This document shows, in pieces, positions 43,374 through 52,997 of a stretch of DNA of 64,000 nt. Under the pieces are notes generated by a model. It was given only the letters and a program-made list of their open reading frames with translations, did no database searches and was not told the DNA's origin. A program made the translations under genes and the position numbers. Where the stretch lies: the NCBI RefSeq assembly GCF_003665095.1, contig NZ_RCHV01000002.1:2221001-2285000 (forward strand). Direction: 5' to 3'. Every line of letters starts with the position of its first letter. Position 1 is the first letter of the stretch. The DNA comes from Streptomyces sp. Z26 (GTDB taxonomy: Bacteria > Actinomycetota > Actinomycetes > Streptomycetales > Streptomycetaceae).

Positions 43374-46232
43374 CTACTTCTTCCGACGGCGGCCCTTCTG
43401 TGCCTTGCGCCGCTCCGCACGCGTCATCCCGTCGGCCTCGGACCGTACGGGAACACCGTCGGTGCCGTCGCCGTCCAGGTCGTCGTAGTCACCCTCGCCA
43501 CCGGCCACCGGCATCTCGCCCTCGACGACGCCACCCTCAGCGGTCGGCGCCGAGAAGTGCAGCCGGTCAGGGCGCTGCGGAGCCTCCAGGCCCTTCGCGC
43601 GGATCGCGGGCGCCCCACCGGCCGGCACGGCCTCCTGCGGCTCCTTCTCCAGCGACGGCCCGCCCTCGGCCCGCTCCTCGACCGGGACCTCCTCGACCTG
43701 CTGCTCGACCTGCACCTCCAGGTTGAACAGGTAGCCGACGGACTCCTCCTTGATGCCGTCCATCATGGCCTGGAACATGTCGAAGCCCTCCCGCTGGTAC
43801 TCGACCAGCGGGTCCTTCTGGGCCATCGCGCGCAGCCCGATGCCCTCCTGGAGGTAGTCCATCTCGTAGAGGTGCTCGCGCCACTTGCGGTCGAGGACGG
43901 AGAGGACCACGCGCCGCTCCAGCTCGCGCATGATCTCGGAGCCCAGCTCCTTCTCACGCTTGTCGTACTGCTCGTGGACGTCGTCCTTGATGGCGTCCAC
44001 GATGAAGTCCGCGGTGATGCCCTCGCGTTCGCCCGCCGCGTCCTCCAGCTCCTCGACCGTCACCGACACCGGGTAGAGCTGCTTGAACGCGCTCCACAGC
44101 CGGTCCAGGTCCCACTCCTCGGCGAAGCCCTCGACGGTCTCGGCCTGGACGTACGCGTCGATGGTGTCGTCGATGAAGTGCTGGATCTGCTCGTGCAGGT
44201 CCTCACCGGCGAGGACCCGGCGGCGCTCGCCGTAGATGACCTCGCGCTGCCGGTTGAGGACCTCGTCGTACTTCAGGACGTTCTTGCGGATCTCGAAGTT
44301 CTGCTGCTCGACCTGCGACTGGGCGGAGGCGATCGCGCGCGTCACCATCTTGTTCTCGATCGGCACGTCGTCCGGCACGTTCGCCATCGCCATCACGCGC
44401 TCGACCATCTGCGCCTTGAACAGGCGCATCAGGTCGTCGCCCAGCGAGAGGTAGAAGCGGGACTCGCCCGGGTCGCCCTGACGGCCGGAACGGCCGCGCA
44501 GCTGGTTGTCGATACGCCGCGACTCGTGGCGCTCCGTGCCCAGCACGTACAGCCCGCCCAGGTCCTTGACCTCGGCGAACTCGTCCTCCACGGCCTTCTC
44601 CGCGCGCTCCAGCGCGGCGGGCAGCGCCGCCGCCCACTGCTCCGCGTCCTCGACCGGGTCCATGCCCTTGGCGCGCAGCTCGGCCTCGGCGATGTCGTCC
44701 GGGTTCCCGCCGAGCTTGATGTCCGTGCCGCGTCCGGCCATGTTCGTCGCGACCGTGACCGCGCCCTTGCGGCCCGCCTGGGCGACGATCGCCGCCTCGC
44801 GGTCGTGCTGCTTGGCGTTGAGCACCTCGTGGCGCACACCGCGCTTGTTGAGCTGCTTCGAGAGGTACTCCGACTTCTCCACGGACGTGGTGCCGACCAG
44901 CACCGGCTGGCCCTTCTCGTGCTTCACCACGATGTCGTCCACCACGGCGTCGAACTTCGCGACCTCCGTGCGGTAGATCAGGTCGGCCTTGTCCTGGCGC
45001 GCGAGCCCGCGGTGCGTCGGGATGGGCACGACGCCGAGCTTGTAGATCTGGTGGAACTCGGCGGCCTCCGTCATGGCCGTACCGGTCATGCCGGACAGCT
45101 TGTTGTAGAGGCGGAAGAAGTTCTGGAGGGTGATGGTGGCGAGCGTCTGGTTCTCGTCCTTGATGTCCACCTCCTCCTTCGCCTCGATCGCCTGGTGCAT
45201 GCCCTCGTTGTAGCGGCGACCGGCGAGGATACGGCCGGTGTGCTCGTCGACGATCATGACCTCGCCGTCCATGACGACGTAGTCCTTGTCCTTCTTGTAC
45301 AGCTCCTTGGCCTTGATGGCGTTGTTCAGGTAGCCGACGAGCGGGGTGTTCACCGACTCGTAGAGGTTGTCGATGCCGAGCCAGTCCTCGACCTTGCCGA
45401 CGCCCGCCTCGTGGATGGCGACGGTCCGCTTCTTCTCGTCGATCTCGTAGTCGCCGGTCTCCGGCTCCCCGACCCGCGGGTCGCCCGCCTCGCCCTTCTC
45501 CAGGCGCTTCACGAGCTTGGAGAAGTCGCCGTACCACTTCGTCGCCTGGTCCGCCGGGCCGGAGATGATCAGCGGCGTACGCGCCTCGTCGACCAGGATG
45601 GAGTCGACCTCGTCGACGACCGCGAAGTTGTGCCCGCGCTGCACCAACTCCTCCTGCGACCAGGCCATGTTGTCGCGGAGGTAGTCGAAGCCGAACTCGT
45701 TGTTCGTGCCGTACGTGATGTCGCAGGCGTACTGCTCGCGGCGCTGCGTCGGCGTCATGTTCGCCAGGATGCAGCCGACCGACAGGCCCAGGAAGCTGTG
45801 GACGCGGCCCATCCACTCGGAGTCGCGCTCCGCCAGGTAGTCGTTCACGGTGATCACGTGCACGCCGTCGCCGGAGATCGCGTTCAGGTACGTCGGCAGG
45901 GTGCTGACCAGGGTCTTGCCCTCGCCGGTCTTCATCTCCGCGACGTATCCCAGGTGCAGGGCCGCGCCGCCCTGCAACTGCACGTCGTAGTGCCGCTGAC
46001 CCAGCACACGCTTGGCCGCCTCGCGCACCGTCGCGAAGGCCTCCGGCATCAGGTCGTCGAGGCTCTCGCCGTTCTCGTACCGCTCCTTGTACTCCTCGGT
46101 GAGAGCCTTGAGCTCGGCGTCGGAGAGGTCGACGAAGTCCTCTTCGATGGAATTCACCTGCCGCGCGATGCGGTCCAGCTTGCGCAGGATCTTGCCCTCA
46201 CCTGCGCGCATGAGCTTGCCGAAGACGGACAC
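43374..46232 (-). CDS. secA: Preprotein translocase ATPase SecA
   Basis: A 952-residue motor that pushes unfolded precursors through SecYEG. Walker A is EMKTGEGKT (99-107); the DEAD-like [13 protein letters not shown] and the regions [20 protein letters not shown] (here [19 protein letters not shown]), [24 protein letters not shown] and [19 protein letters not shown] are all intact. The C-terminus is a charged tail ending [17 protein letters not shown] and lacks the Cys-x-Cys...Cys-His zinc-finger of E. coli SecA, as expected where no SecB exists. The start is GTG at 46232, with AAGGAG nine bases upstream; it begins [14 protein letters not shown], the normal SecA opening. It is a single gene with its own terminator. 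Confidence 0.97.
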   Translation of the reverse strand: MSVFGKLMRAGEGKILRKLDRIARQVNSIEEDFVDLSDAELKALTEEYKERYENGESLDDLMPEAFATVREAAKRVLGQRHYDVQLQGGAALHLGYVAEMKTGEGKTLVSTLPTYLNAISGDGVHVITVNDYLAERDSEWMGRVHSFLGLSVGCILANMTPTQRREQYACDITYGTNNEFGFDYLRDNMAWSQEELVQRGHNFAVVDEVDSILVDEARTPLIISGPADQATKWYGDFSKLVKRLEKGEAGDPRVGEPETGDYEIDEKKRTVAIHEAGVGKVEDWLGIDNLYESVNTPLVGYLNNAIKAKELYKKDKDYVVMDGEVMIVDEHTGRILAGRRYNEGMHQAIEAKEEVDIKDENQTLATITLQNFFRLYNKLSGMTGTAMTEAAEFHQIYKLGVVPIPTHRGLARQDKADLIYRTEVAKFDAVVDDIVVKHEKGQPVLVGTTSVEKSEYLSKQLNKRGVRHEVLNAKQHDREAAIVAQAGRKGAVTVATNMAGRGTDIKLGGNPDDIAEAELRAKGMDPVEDAEQWAAALPAALERAEKAVEDEFAEVKDLGGLYVLGTERHESRRIDNQLRGRSGRQGDPGESRFYLSLGDDLMRLFKAQMVERVMAMANVPDDVPIENKMVTRAIASAQSQVEQQNFEIRKNVLKYDEVLNRQREVIYGERRRVLAGEDLHEQIQHFIDDTIDAYVQAETVEGFAEEWDLDRLWSAFKQLYPVSVTVEELEDAAGEREGITADFIVDAIKDDVHEQYDKREKELGSEIMRELERRVVLSVLDRKWREHLYEMDYLQEGIGLRAMAQKDPLVEYQREGFDMFQAMMDGIKEESVGYLFNLEVQVEQQVEEVPVEERAEGGPSLEKEPQEAVPAGGAPAIRAKGLEAPQRPDRLHFSAPTAEGGVVEGEMPVAGGEGDYDDLDGDGTDGVPVRSEADGMTRAERRKAQKGRRRKK

Positions 46233-46392
46233 GTAGGGTGACTCCTTGCCGATCGGGCCTGGCACGGTCTGGTGCGCGGGCGCGGCGGAGTGGTCCCCCG
46301 CCGCACCGGCCATCGTAAGACAGGGCCGAGGCCCGCTGTACCCCCAACGTGCCGGAGGTCCCGAAGGTGCCGGGTCCGTCGAGAATGGCGGC

Positions 46393-46974
46393 ATGGAGCC
46401 GATAACCCTCAGCACCGAACGCCTGTCGCTGCGCCCCTTCGAGGCGCGCGACACCGACGCCGTCCTCGCCGCGTGCCAGGACCCGGAGATCCCTCGCTGG
46501 ACGCCCGTGCCCGAACCGTACGGGCGGGCCGACGCCGAGGAGTTCGTCCTGCGGACCGCCCCGGGCGGCTGGCGCGACGACACCATGTACACGCTCGGCG
46601 TCTTCACCCACGGCGGCGCCCTCGTCGGCTCCATGGGCCTCGTCCGCCTCGCGCACCTGCGGACGGCGCAGCGCCAGGCGGAGCTGGGCTTCTGGACCGC
46701 CAAGGAGCAGCGCGGCAAGGGCTACACGGTGGAGGCCGCGCACGCCGTCATCGACTGGACCTTCGACTCGCTCGGCGTCGAACGGCTGGAGTGGGTCGCG
46801 ACGGCGGGCAACCACGGGTCCCGCGCGGTGGCGCTCCGACTCGGCTTCGTCATGGAGGGCGTGCTGCGTTCCCGTATCGCGCACCGTGGCGTACGGCGCG
46901 ACGCGTGGATCGCGTCGCTGCTGCCGTCCGACCGGGGGCGTACGGGCGACACCCCGTACCTGCCGTCGCCCTGA
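46393..46974 (+). CDS. GNAT-family N-acetyltransferase (RimJ/RimL-like)
   Basis: A 193-residue acetyltransferase of the type that modifies protein N-termini or small amines with acetyl-CoA. The opening [24 protein letters not shown], the acetyl-CoA loop [23 protein letters not shown] (about 98-120) and the closing [21 protein letters not shown] are diagnostic. The ATG at 46393 is chosen from the conserved opening; GGCGG is a modest ribosome site. The 160-base gap to the divergent secA should contain both promoters. The gene for a YcaQ-type glycosylase follows 97 bases later on the same strand. Confidence 0.88.
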   Translation: MEPITLSTERLSLRPFEARDTDAVLAACQDPEIPRWTPVPEPYGRADAEEFVLRTAPGGWRDDTMYTLGVFTHGGALVGSMGLVRLAHLRTAQRQAELGFWTAKEQRGKGYTVEAAHAVIDWTFDSLGVERLEWVATAGNHGSRAVALRLGFVMEGVLRSRIAHRGVRRDAWIASLLPSDRGRTGDTPYLPSP

Positions 46975-47071
46975 GCCCACGGCCGGGTGCGGGGGCGGGG
47001 GCGCGGGGCTTGCGACGGGGGCGCCTCCGTTCCCGGAAGCGTTGTCAGTGGCGGCACTTAGGGTGTCCGCC

Positions 47072-48274
47072 ATGACCGCGCCGCACGCCACGACAGCCCA
47101 GCTCTCCCTCTCCGCCGACGAGGCCCGCCGGATCGCGCTGCGCGCGCAGGGCCTGCTCGGCGCCCCGGACCGGCGGGCGGGGGTGCGCGGGCTGCTCCGG
47201 CGGCTGGGCGCCGTGCAGTTGGACACCATCTCGGTGCTGGCCCGCTCGCACGAACTGGTGCCGTACGCACGGCTGGGCGCGGTCGGCAGACAGGCCGTGG
47301 AGACGGCGTACTGGTCGGGTGGCCACTCCTTCGAGTACTGGTCGCACGCCGCCTGCGTGCTGCCCGTCGAGGAGTGGCCGCACTTCGCGTTCCGGCGGCG
47401 GGCGATGCGCGCCCGCGGCCACCGCTGGCACCAGCTGAAGGACCGCGACGGCGCGTGCGCGGCCGTACGGGACCGGCTCGAGGCGGAGGGCCCGTTGACG
47501 ACCACCGAGCTGGGCGGCGGGAAGAACGGCGGCGAGTGGTTCGACTGGTCCGAGACCAAGATCGCGGTGGAGTGGCTGCTCGACACCGGCGAGGTGGTCT
47601 GCGGGGAGCGGCGCGGCTGGAAGCGGGTGTACGACCTGGCCGAACGGGCCGTGCCGGACGCGCTGCTGCACGACGACATCGACGACCGCGAGTGCGTCCG
47701 GCGGCTGGTCGCGCAGGCCGGCACCGCCATGGGCGTCGCCACGGAGGCCGACCTCGCGGACTACCACCGGCTGAAGCGGGAGCAGGTCGCCACCGTCGTC
47801 GCCGACACGGAGTTGGTGCCGGTCGAGGTGGCAGGCTGGGCGCGGCCCGCCTGGGCGGACCCGGCGGCGCTGGCGACGGCGCCGCGCGGACGGCACCGTA
47901 CGACGCTGCTGTCGCCGTTCGACTCGCTGATCTGGGACCGGCCGCGCACGCTGCGGATGTTCGACTTCACGCACCGGCTGGAGGCGTACGTGCCCCGGCC
48001 GAAGCGGGTCCACGGGTATTTCGCGATGCCCCTGCTGGCGGGCGGGAAGTTGATGGGGCGCGTCGACCCGGGCCGGGAGGGGGAGACGCTGATCGCGCGT
48101 CAGCTGTCGCTGCGTACGGCCGGGGCGGCGGAGCCGATGGCGCGGGCGCTCGTCGAGGCGGCGTCCTGGGCGGGGTGCACGCGGGTGCGGCTGGAACGGC
48201 TGGAGGGTGCGGCGGCGGACGCGCGGGGCGCGCTGGAGGCGGAGGTCGCGCACGCGCTGCGCGAGGCGGGGTGA
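47072..48274 (+). CDS. YcaQ/AlkX-type winged-helix DNA glycosylase
   Basis: A 400-residue protein of the HTH_42 winged-helix family. YcaQ/AlkX and AlkZ members remove bulky N7-alkylated bases and unhook interstrand cross-links. The catalytic stretch here is VQLDTISVLARSHELV, with Gln49-Leu50-Asp51, the QxD form of the YcaQ/AlkX branch rather than the QxQ of AlkZ self-resistance enzymes. Other family features are RLGAVQ, SFEYWSHAACVLPVEEW, PFDSLIWDRPRTLRMFDFTHRLEAYVP and HGYFAMPLLAGGKLMGRVDP. The ATG at 47072 has AGGG eight bases upstream. No biosynthetic cluster is adjacent, so a housekeeping repair role is more likely than antibiotic self-resistance. Confidence 0.85.
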   Translation: MTAPHATTAQLSLSADEARRIALRAQGLLGAPDRRAGVRGLLRRLGAVQLDTISVLARSHELVPYARLGAVGRQAVETAYWSGGHSFEYWSHAACVLPVEEWPHFAFRRRAMRARGHRWHQLKDRDGACAAVRDRLEAEGPLTTTELGGGKNGGEWFDWSETKIAVEWLLDTGEVVCGERRGWKRVYDLAERAVPDALLHDDIDDRECVRRLVAQAGTAMGVATEADLADYHRLKREQVATVVADTELVPVEVAGWARPAWADPAALATAPRGRHRTTLLSPFDSLIWDRPRTLRMFDFTHRLEAYVPRPKRVHGYFAMPLLAGGKLMGRVDPGREGETLIARQLSLRTAGAAEPMARALVEAASWAGCTRVRLERLEGAAADARGALEAEVAHALREAG

Positions 48275-48355
48275 CCGCCGTGGGATGACCGCCGCCGGGT
48301 GACCCGCCGTGGGAGGAGCCGCGCGGTGGTCCCGCCCCGAGGGGCACGGGTCCGG

Positions 48356-49105
48356 CTAGCGGATCTCCAGGATCTTCTCCCGCATCGCGTACACCACGGC
48401 CTCCATCCGGGAGTGCAGCTGGAGCTTCTCCAGGATGTTGCGCACGTGGTTCTTCACCGTGTTCTCGCTGATGAACAGTTCCTTCGCGATGTCGCGGTTG
48501 TTCATCCCGGTCGCGACCAGCTTGAGCACCTCCAGCTCCCGGTCGGTGAGCCGGGGCGCGGGCACGAGCTTGCTCTCGTCCGTGCGCTGGATCATGGACT
48601 TGAACTCGGTCAGCAGTTTCGCCGCCATCGACGGGCTGATCTGCGACTGTCCGTCGGCCACCGCCCGGATCGCGGTGGACACCTCGTCGGTGGAGATCTC
48701 CTTGAGCAGGTAGCCCGTGGCACCGGCCTTGATCGCGTCGTAGAGGTCGGCCTCCTCGTCGCTGATCGTCAGCATGATGATCTTCGCGCTGGGGGCCACC
48801 TCCTTGATGGCCGTGCACGCCTCGATGCCGCCGCGTCTCGGCATGCGCACATCCATCAGCACGATGTCCGGCAGCAGGTCGGCGGCCTTGTCCACGGCCT
48901 CGGCGCCGTCCCCGGCCTCCCCGATGACCTGGATGTCCTCCTCCTGCGCCAGCACGATCTCCAGGCCACGCCGGAAGAGCGCGTGGTCGTCCACGACGAG
49001 CACCCGGATCGGCTCCTCCCGCGGCCCGTAGCCACGCGATTCCTGCACGTCCGGGTCCCGGTGTGTGTCGGGCACGGGCATCACTGGCCCGAAGCTTTCC
49101 ACCAT
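48356..49105 (-). CDS. Orphan NarL/LuxR-family response regulator
   Basis: A 249-residue DNA-binding regulator. A 30-residue N-terminal extension precedes the receiver domain, where the acidic pocket is Asp39-Asp40, the phosphorylation site Asp85 (IVLMDVRMPRRGG), the switch Thr in IIMLTISDEE and the conserved Lys in GYLLKEIS. The C-terminal LuxR helix-turn-helix is LTDRELEVLKLVATGMNNRDIAKELFISENTVKNHV. The ribosome site GGGAGGAAC sits next to the ATG at 49105. No sensor kinase lies nearby, so it is an orphan. It follows hpf across a strong terminator and converges on the YcaQ-type gene. Confidence 0.92.
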   Translation of the reverse strand: MVESFGPVMPVPDTHRDPDVQESRGYGPREEPIRVLVVDDHALFRRGLEIVLAQEEDIQVIGEAGDGAEAVDKAADLLPDIVLMDVRMPRRGGIEACTAIKEVAPSAKIIMLTISDEEADLYDAIKAGATGYLLKEISTDEVSTAIRAVADGQSQISPSMAAKLLTEFKSMIQRTDESKLVPAPRLTDRELEVLKLVATGMNNRDIAKELFISENTVKNHVRNILEKLQLHSRMEAVVYAMREKILEIR

Positions 49106-49185
49106 CGTTCCTCCCCCAGCAGGCTCCGCCCCTCAACCAGGCGGTGTGCGTGCCCCGTTGGCAGTGGTGACATGCTCCCATGCCC

Positions 49186-49222
49186 GCGCCCCCGGCCGGG
49201 TCCTGGACCCGGCCGGGGGCGC
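49186..49222 (-). terminator. Terminator of hpf
   Basis: GCGCCCCCGGCCGGGTC (49186-49202) pairs perfectly over 17 bp with 49206-49222 around a 3-base loop. It begins 12 bases after the hpf stop and is the longest perfect stem in the window. Confidence 0.9.
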
Positions 49223-49233
49223 ACTGGAATCGG

Positions 49234-49929
49234 TCATCCTCCGAGAGCGCCGCCCGCACCCGGCGGGGCCTCGTCGGCGAACGGGTCCTGTTCGAGGTGG
49301 ATCACGCCGTAGTCGTAACCGTGCCTGCGGTAGACCACGCTCGGGTTCTTCGTCTCGGAATCGACGAACAGATAGAAGTCGTGCCCCACCAACTCCATCT
49401 CGTACAGCGCCTGGTCGAGCGTCATGGGCGCGGCCGAGTGCGTCTTCTCCCGTACGACGAGGGGTCCCTCGCCCTGGACCTCCAGCGACGCCATCTTCGT
49501 CGTCACCGGCTGCCCGTCGTCCTGTGCGGAGGGCTGCTCCGCGGCCGCGTCCAGCTCCTCGTTGATCTCGGCTGCCAGGTGGGCGGTCGCCTCCGCCACG
49601 CTGATCGGCGCGCGGCTGCCGCCACGGTGCACCCGGCGTTTGTCGTGCTGCTTGCGCAGCCTCGCTTCCAACTTGCCCGCTGCCAGGTCCAGCGCCGCGT
49701 AGGGGTCGGAGGCGGCCGCCTCCGCTCGTACGACCGGGCCGCGGGTGCGCAGGGTGATCTCCACCCGGTCGGAACGGTCGGCCTGCCGGGGGTTGTGCTC
49801 CTTGGACACCTCGACGTCCAGGTTGATCACCTTGCCGTCGAGCTTCCGGATCTTCTCCAGCTTTTCGGCCACGTGCTTACGGAACCTGTCCGGCACCTCT
49901 GTCTTTCGGCCCTTGACGACGATGTCCAC
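49234..49929 (-). CDS. hpf: Long-form ribosome hibernation promoting factor
   Basis: A 231-residue HPF that binds the 30S subunit and dimerises 70S ribosomes into inactive 100S particles under starvation. The N-terminal S30AE domain (1-about 110) begins MDIVVKGRKTEVPDRFRKHVAEKLEKIRKLD. A linker follows, then the C-terminal dimerisation domain (KTHSAAPMTLDQALYEMELVGHDFYLFVDSETKNPSVVYRRHGYDYGVIHL). The start is GTG at 49929, with ACGGAG six bases upstream. The 289-base leader to comF contains a perfect but apparently unused ribosome-binding sequence. The gene ends in a strong terminator before the orphan response regulator. Confidence 0.95.
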   Translation of the reverse strand: MDIVVKGRKTEVPDRFRKHVAEKLEKIRKLDGKVINLDVEVSKEHNPRQADRSDRVEITLRTRGPVVRAEAAASDPYAALDLAAGKLEARLRKQHDKRRVHRGGSRAPISVAEATAHLAAEINEELDAAAEQPSAQDDGQPVTTKMASLEVQGEGPLVVREKTHSAAPMTLDQALYEMELVGHDFYLFVDSETKNPSVVYRRHGYDYGVIHLEQDPFADEAPPGAGGALGG

Positions 49930-50047
49930 GCAGAACTCCGTTCCCGGACCGTTCCACGCACTGCCGTGCGGAACGCGTCCGTTGTGCACTGACGCCGGGG
50001 GCGCGGTGAACCGCAGCCACCCTCCGGCATAACGTCGGGTTGCGGTT

Positions 50048-50057
50048 TCACCTCCTT
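50048..50057 (-). promoter_or_regulatory. Perfect Shine-Dalgarno sequence without a well-placed start, in hpf leader
   Basis: On the minus strand AAGGAGGTGA, fully complementary to the 16S rRNA tail, lies about 120 bases before the hpf GTG. No start codon falls 5-10 bases after it; the next ATG is 17 bases on and opens a frame that overlaps hpf out of phase. It could be a ribosome standby site. Confidence 0.4.
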
Positions 50058-50218
50058 CTCCCCCGGAGGGAAGATCGTCATCCCACTCCGAACGTACCTC
50101 CAGTCGGGGATGGTCGGCACCCCCTACTGGCGCGTACCCCCGTTCGGGTGGTGACCGGTCCCGCCACCGGCGGCGGCGCGGACCGGGCGACCCGTACGGC
50201 GGAGCCCCGCGAACCGGC

Positions 50219-51013
50219 TCAACGCCGGGTTCGGACCGCCACCACAGCCGCCACGGGTCTTCGGCCCGTCTCCGCGGTGATCGCACGTGCCGCCTCCACC
50301 AGGGACGCTCCCGTGGTCATGAGGTCGTCCACCAGCACCACCTCCGTCCTGCCGAGCAACCGCCCGGAGCCGGGCACCGCCTCCAGCGCGCCGCTGAGGT
50401 TCGCCAGCCGCTGCCGGGCGGTCAGCCGCGCCTGATCCGCCACGGGACGGCGCTGCCGCAGCACGAGCGGCACGCACACCGCCCGACCGGTGCGCCGCAG
50501 CTCACCTGCGGCGGCCAGCGCCATGCGCCGCACGGGGTCGTGCCCGCGCGCCGCGACCGCACGCCGCGACGACGGCACCGCCACGAGCGCCAGCGGACGC
50601 CCCGGCGGCGGCGCTCCGCCCGAACCGGAACCCGTACGCGCACCCGCCGCACCCGGGCCCGCATTCATGCCCGAGTCCCCCCGGCCGCCACGACCACGCC
50701 CGCCCGGCGGCCCCCGGTGCCGTACGGCAGACCGCACCGTCTCCGCCAGCACCGCGCCCAACGGGCGCGCCAACCGCAGCGCGCCCCGCTCCTTGTGCGC
50801 GAGCAGCAGCTCCCTGACCTCGTCCGCGTACGCCGCCGCCCCGTACACCACCGGCAGCCCCGGCGGCACGGGACGGGGCCACACCCGGCACGGCTCCGCC
50901 GCCAGCCTGCCGCGGCAGCGCCCGCACAGCGGCCCGCGCTCCCGCGGCAGGCCGCATCCGGCGCAGCCGACCGGCAGCACCAGGTCGGTCAGCTCCCGCC
51001 ACAGCGCCCTCAT
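50219..51013 (-). CDS. ComF-family phosphoribosyltransferase-like protein
   Basis: A 264-residue cytoplasmic protein of the ComF family, which assists DNA uptake in competent bacteria and has a wider unknown role. A four-Cys zinc site (Cys17, Cys20, Cys30, Cys33) opens the protein, followed by YADEVRELLLAHKERGALRLARPLG. A Gly/Pro-rich insert (about 105-130) interrupts the middle. The phosphoribosyltransferase core ends with VPSSRRAVAARGHDPV, RQRRPVADQARLTARQRLANL and the PRPP-binding loop VVLVDDLMTTGAS. The ATG at 51013 is set by this conserved opening (MRALWRELTDLVLPVGC). It lies downstream of lpqB (148-base gap) on the same strand. Confidence 0.88.
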   Translation of the reverse strand: MRALWRELTDLVLPVGCAGCGLPRERGPLCGRCRGRLAAEPCRVWPRPVPPGLPVVYGAAAYADEVRELLLAHKERGALRLARPLGAVLAETVRSAVRHRGPPGGRGRGGRGDSGMNAGPGAAGARTGSGSGGAPPPGRPLALVAVPSSRRAVAARGHDPVRRMALAAAGELRRTGRAVCVPLVLRQRRPVADQARLTARQRLANLSGALEAVPGSGRLLGRTEVVLVDDLMTTGASLVEAARAITAETGRRPVAAVVAVRTRR

Positions 51014-51161
51014 ACGGACCACTGTCCCAGCACCCGCAACGGTCCACCAGGGCTGTGGAAAAGTCCCGGACATCACGGCCTTCGCGGACATACCGATCGC
51101 CAGCCGTCGAGCGCAACACCGGCACGTACCGCCGACGAGCGTCCCGCCGAGCCGCGCCCGC

Positions 51162-52997
51162 CTACCCCGGATAGACCGGCGACGTCCCCGGGTCGGGCAG
51201 CGTTCTCCAGTTGGCGTCCGGCGGCAGCCGTACGATCCCGTACTCCGACTCGGCCAGCAACGGCTTCGCCTCGTCCTCCGCCGAGGCCACACCCGTCACG
51301 TCGTTGATACCCGGCAACGTCGGCTGGTTCGTCGTCGAACCGTCCGTCCCCACGTACTGGAGCTGCTGCACGCTCTGCGACTCCCGGCCCACCACGACGA
51401 GTTCGCTGTCACCCGACCACGACGCCGCCACCACGTCCTCCAGCTGCGGCGCCACCGGCCGGAGCGCGGCGACCGTCACCGACGGGTTCTCGCGGCTGCC
51501 GTGCCGTTCGACGCGGCCGAGCTGCAACGAGCTGCGGCCGTCCGTCTCCCGTACGCGCATCGCCACCCGCACGCCGTCCGACGAGACCCGCAGCGACTCG
51601 ATCCGCTCGTCCTTGCCGAGCGCCGGCACCTCGATCTCCTCGGGCTTCTCCGTACCGCCGCGCAGCCGCAGCAGCCGCGGCTTCTCCGGGTCGCGGTCCG
51701 CCACCCACAGGTCACCGAGGCCGTCCCAGCTCGGCGCGGTCAGCCGGTCCTGCTCCCTCTTCGCGGCGCTCAGCAGTACGGGCGGCTCCGGGTCGGCGCC
51801 GCCACCCGCGAGCGAAGCGGTGTACAGGGCGCGGCCGTCGAGCGACACGGCGGCGCCCTGCCGCTCGTCCCGGCTCACCGCGACGGAACCCAGCTGGACG
51901 GCGCCGCTGCCGAGCGGGCCCTCCACGACCTTGCCCTTCTCGCTGACACCGGTCAGCGACGCCACCCGGTGCTTGCTGTCGACGAAATACTGCTCCGCGG
52001 CCCGGCCGTCCAGCCGCCCCGGCTCGAACGATTCGGCGCCCTCGCGCGACAGGTCGCATCTCGCCTCCCCGTCCGGCCCGCTCAGCTCCACGCCGCTGAC
52101 CTTCGCGGACGCCTGCGACTGCACGGAGTGGAACAGTTGCGCGGCCATCCGCGCGCACTGCTCGCGGTCCGCCCCCGCACCCTTCGCGTTCAACCGCACC
52201 CGCAGTGCGCCCGAGTCGTCCAGGGACAGGTGCTGCTCGCGGCCGCCCGCCAGCTTCGTACCCTCCGGGAACGCCGACTCGACCACCGGGTCGAGCCACA
52301 CCGTGGGGCCCTCGATGAGCGCCTGCACCGTCTCCTTCACCGGGTCGATACGGCCCCGCAGATAGACCGGGTCCGCGACGAGCACGTCCCTGCCACCGGA
52401 CACCGAGCCCGCGTCCGGGCCGAGCTGGGCGTAGTAGTAGACGTCCACGGAACGGTAGATGCGCTCGAAGTCGGACTCACCGAGGACCAGGCCGTCCGGG
52501 AGCTTGTCGATCCGCCAGCCCTCCTTGAGCTTCGTGAGGTGGACGTTCGCGTTGTACGCGCCCGCCGCCGGGCCGTACGACTGCCACTCGTTCACGAGCG
52601 CGGTCCGCGTGCCCGCTATCTCCACCGTGTAGCCGTCCCGCTCGCCCGCCACCCCGCTCGCGGCGTGCGCGCTCGGCCCGCCGGTCAGCACGGTCGTGCT
52701 CGCGAACGGGTCCCACTTCTTCGCCGCGTGCTCCGTGAGGTACTCCTTGGCCGTCGAGAACCGGGGCTCGTCGCTCGTCGTCGCCTCCAGGAACCCGCGG
52801 ACGATCTCCTGCGGCGTCTCGTCCTTCTGCGGGCTGACGCCGAAGACACGGACGCGGGACTCGCCCTCCGCCCGTTGCGACGAGTCGACGCGGTTGACCT
52901 TGCCGCCCGACGGCATCGAGGCGCAACCGGACAGCAGCAGGGCACACGCCGCCAGCGGCGCCACGGTGGTCGCCCAGCGGCGGCGGTCAGCTGTCAT
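51162..52997 (-). CDS. lpqB: MtrAB-associated lipoprotein LpqB
   Basis: A 611-residue lipoprotein that acts outside the membrane with the MtrB sensor. The signal peptide ends in a clear lipobox LLLSGC with Cys25. A GerMN-like domain (about 170-320: VYYYAQLGPDAG..., VQALIEGPTVWLDPVVESAFPEGTKL) is followed by a beta-propeller-like C-terminal region. Its ATG (52997) overlaps the end of mtrB by 11 bases, so it is translationally coupled, completing the conserved mtrA-mtrB-lpqB order of actinobacteria. In mycobacteria LpqB modulates MtrB signalling and cell-wall or division phenotypes; the same role is expected here. Confidence 0.94.
   Translation of the reverse strand: MTADRRRWATTVAPLAACALLLSGCASMPSGGKVNRVDSSQRAEGESRVRVFGVSPQKDETPQEIVRGFLEATTSDEPRFSTAKEYLTEHAAKKWDPFASTTVLTGGPSAHAASGVAGERDGYTVEIAGTRTALVNEWQSYGPAAGAYNANVHLTKLKEGWRIDKLPDGLVLGESDFERIYRSVDVYYYAQLGPDAGSVSGGRDVLVADPVYLRGRIDPVKETVQALIEGPTVWLDPVVESAFPEGTKLAGGREQHLSLDDSGALRVRLNAKGAGADREQCARMAAQLFHSVQSQASAKVSGVELSGPDGEARCDLSREGAESFEPGRLDGRAAEQYFVDSKHRVASLTGVSEKGKVVEGPLGSGAVQLGSVAVSRDERQGAAVSLDGRALYTASLAGGGADPEPPVLLSAAKREQDRLTAPSWDGLGDLWVADRDPEKPRLLRLRGGTEKPEEIEVPALGKDERIESLRVSSDGVRVAMRVRETDGRSSLQLGRVERHGSRENPSVTVAALRPVAPQLEDVVAASWSGDSELVVVGRESQSVQQLQYVGTDGSTTNQPTLPGINDVTGVASAEDEAKPLLAESEYGIVRLPPDANWRTLPDPGTSPVYPG

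Noticed and set aside
43086..46241. A 1051-codon open frame on the plus strand
   Set aside because: Antisense shadow of secA.
49827..50035. Small gene served by the perfect ribosome site in the hpf leader
   Set aside because: The nearest ATG is 17 bases away, and the frame overlaps hpf out of phase with Ser/Arg-rich content, so I keep only the site itself.
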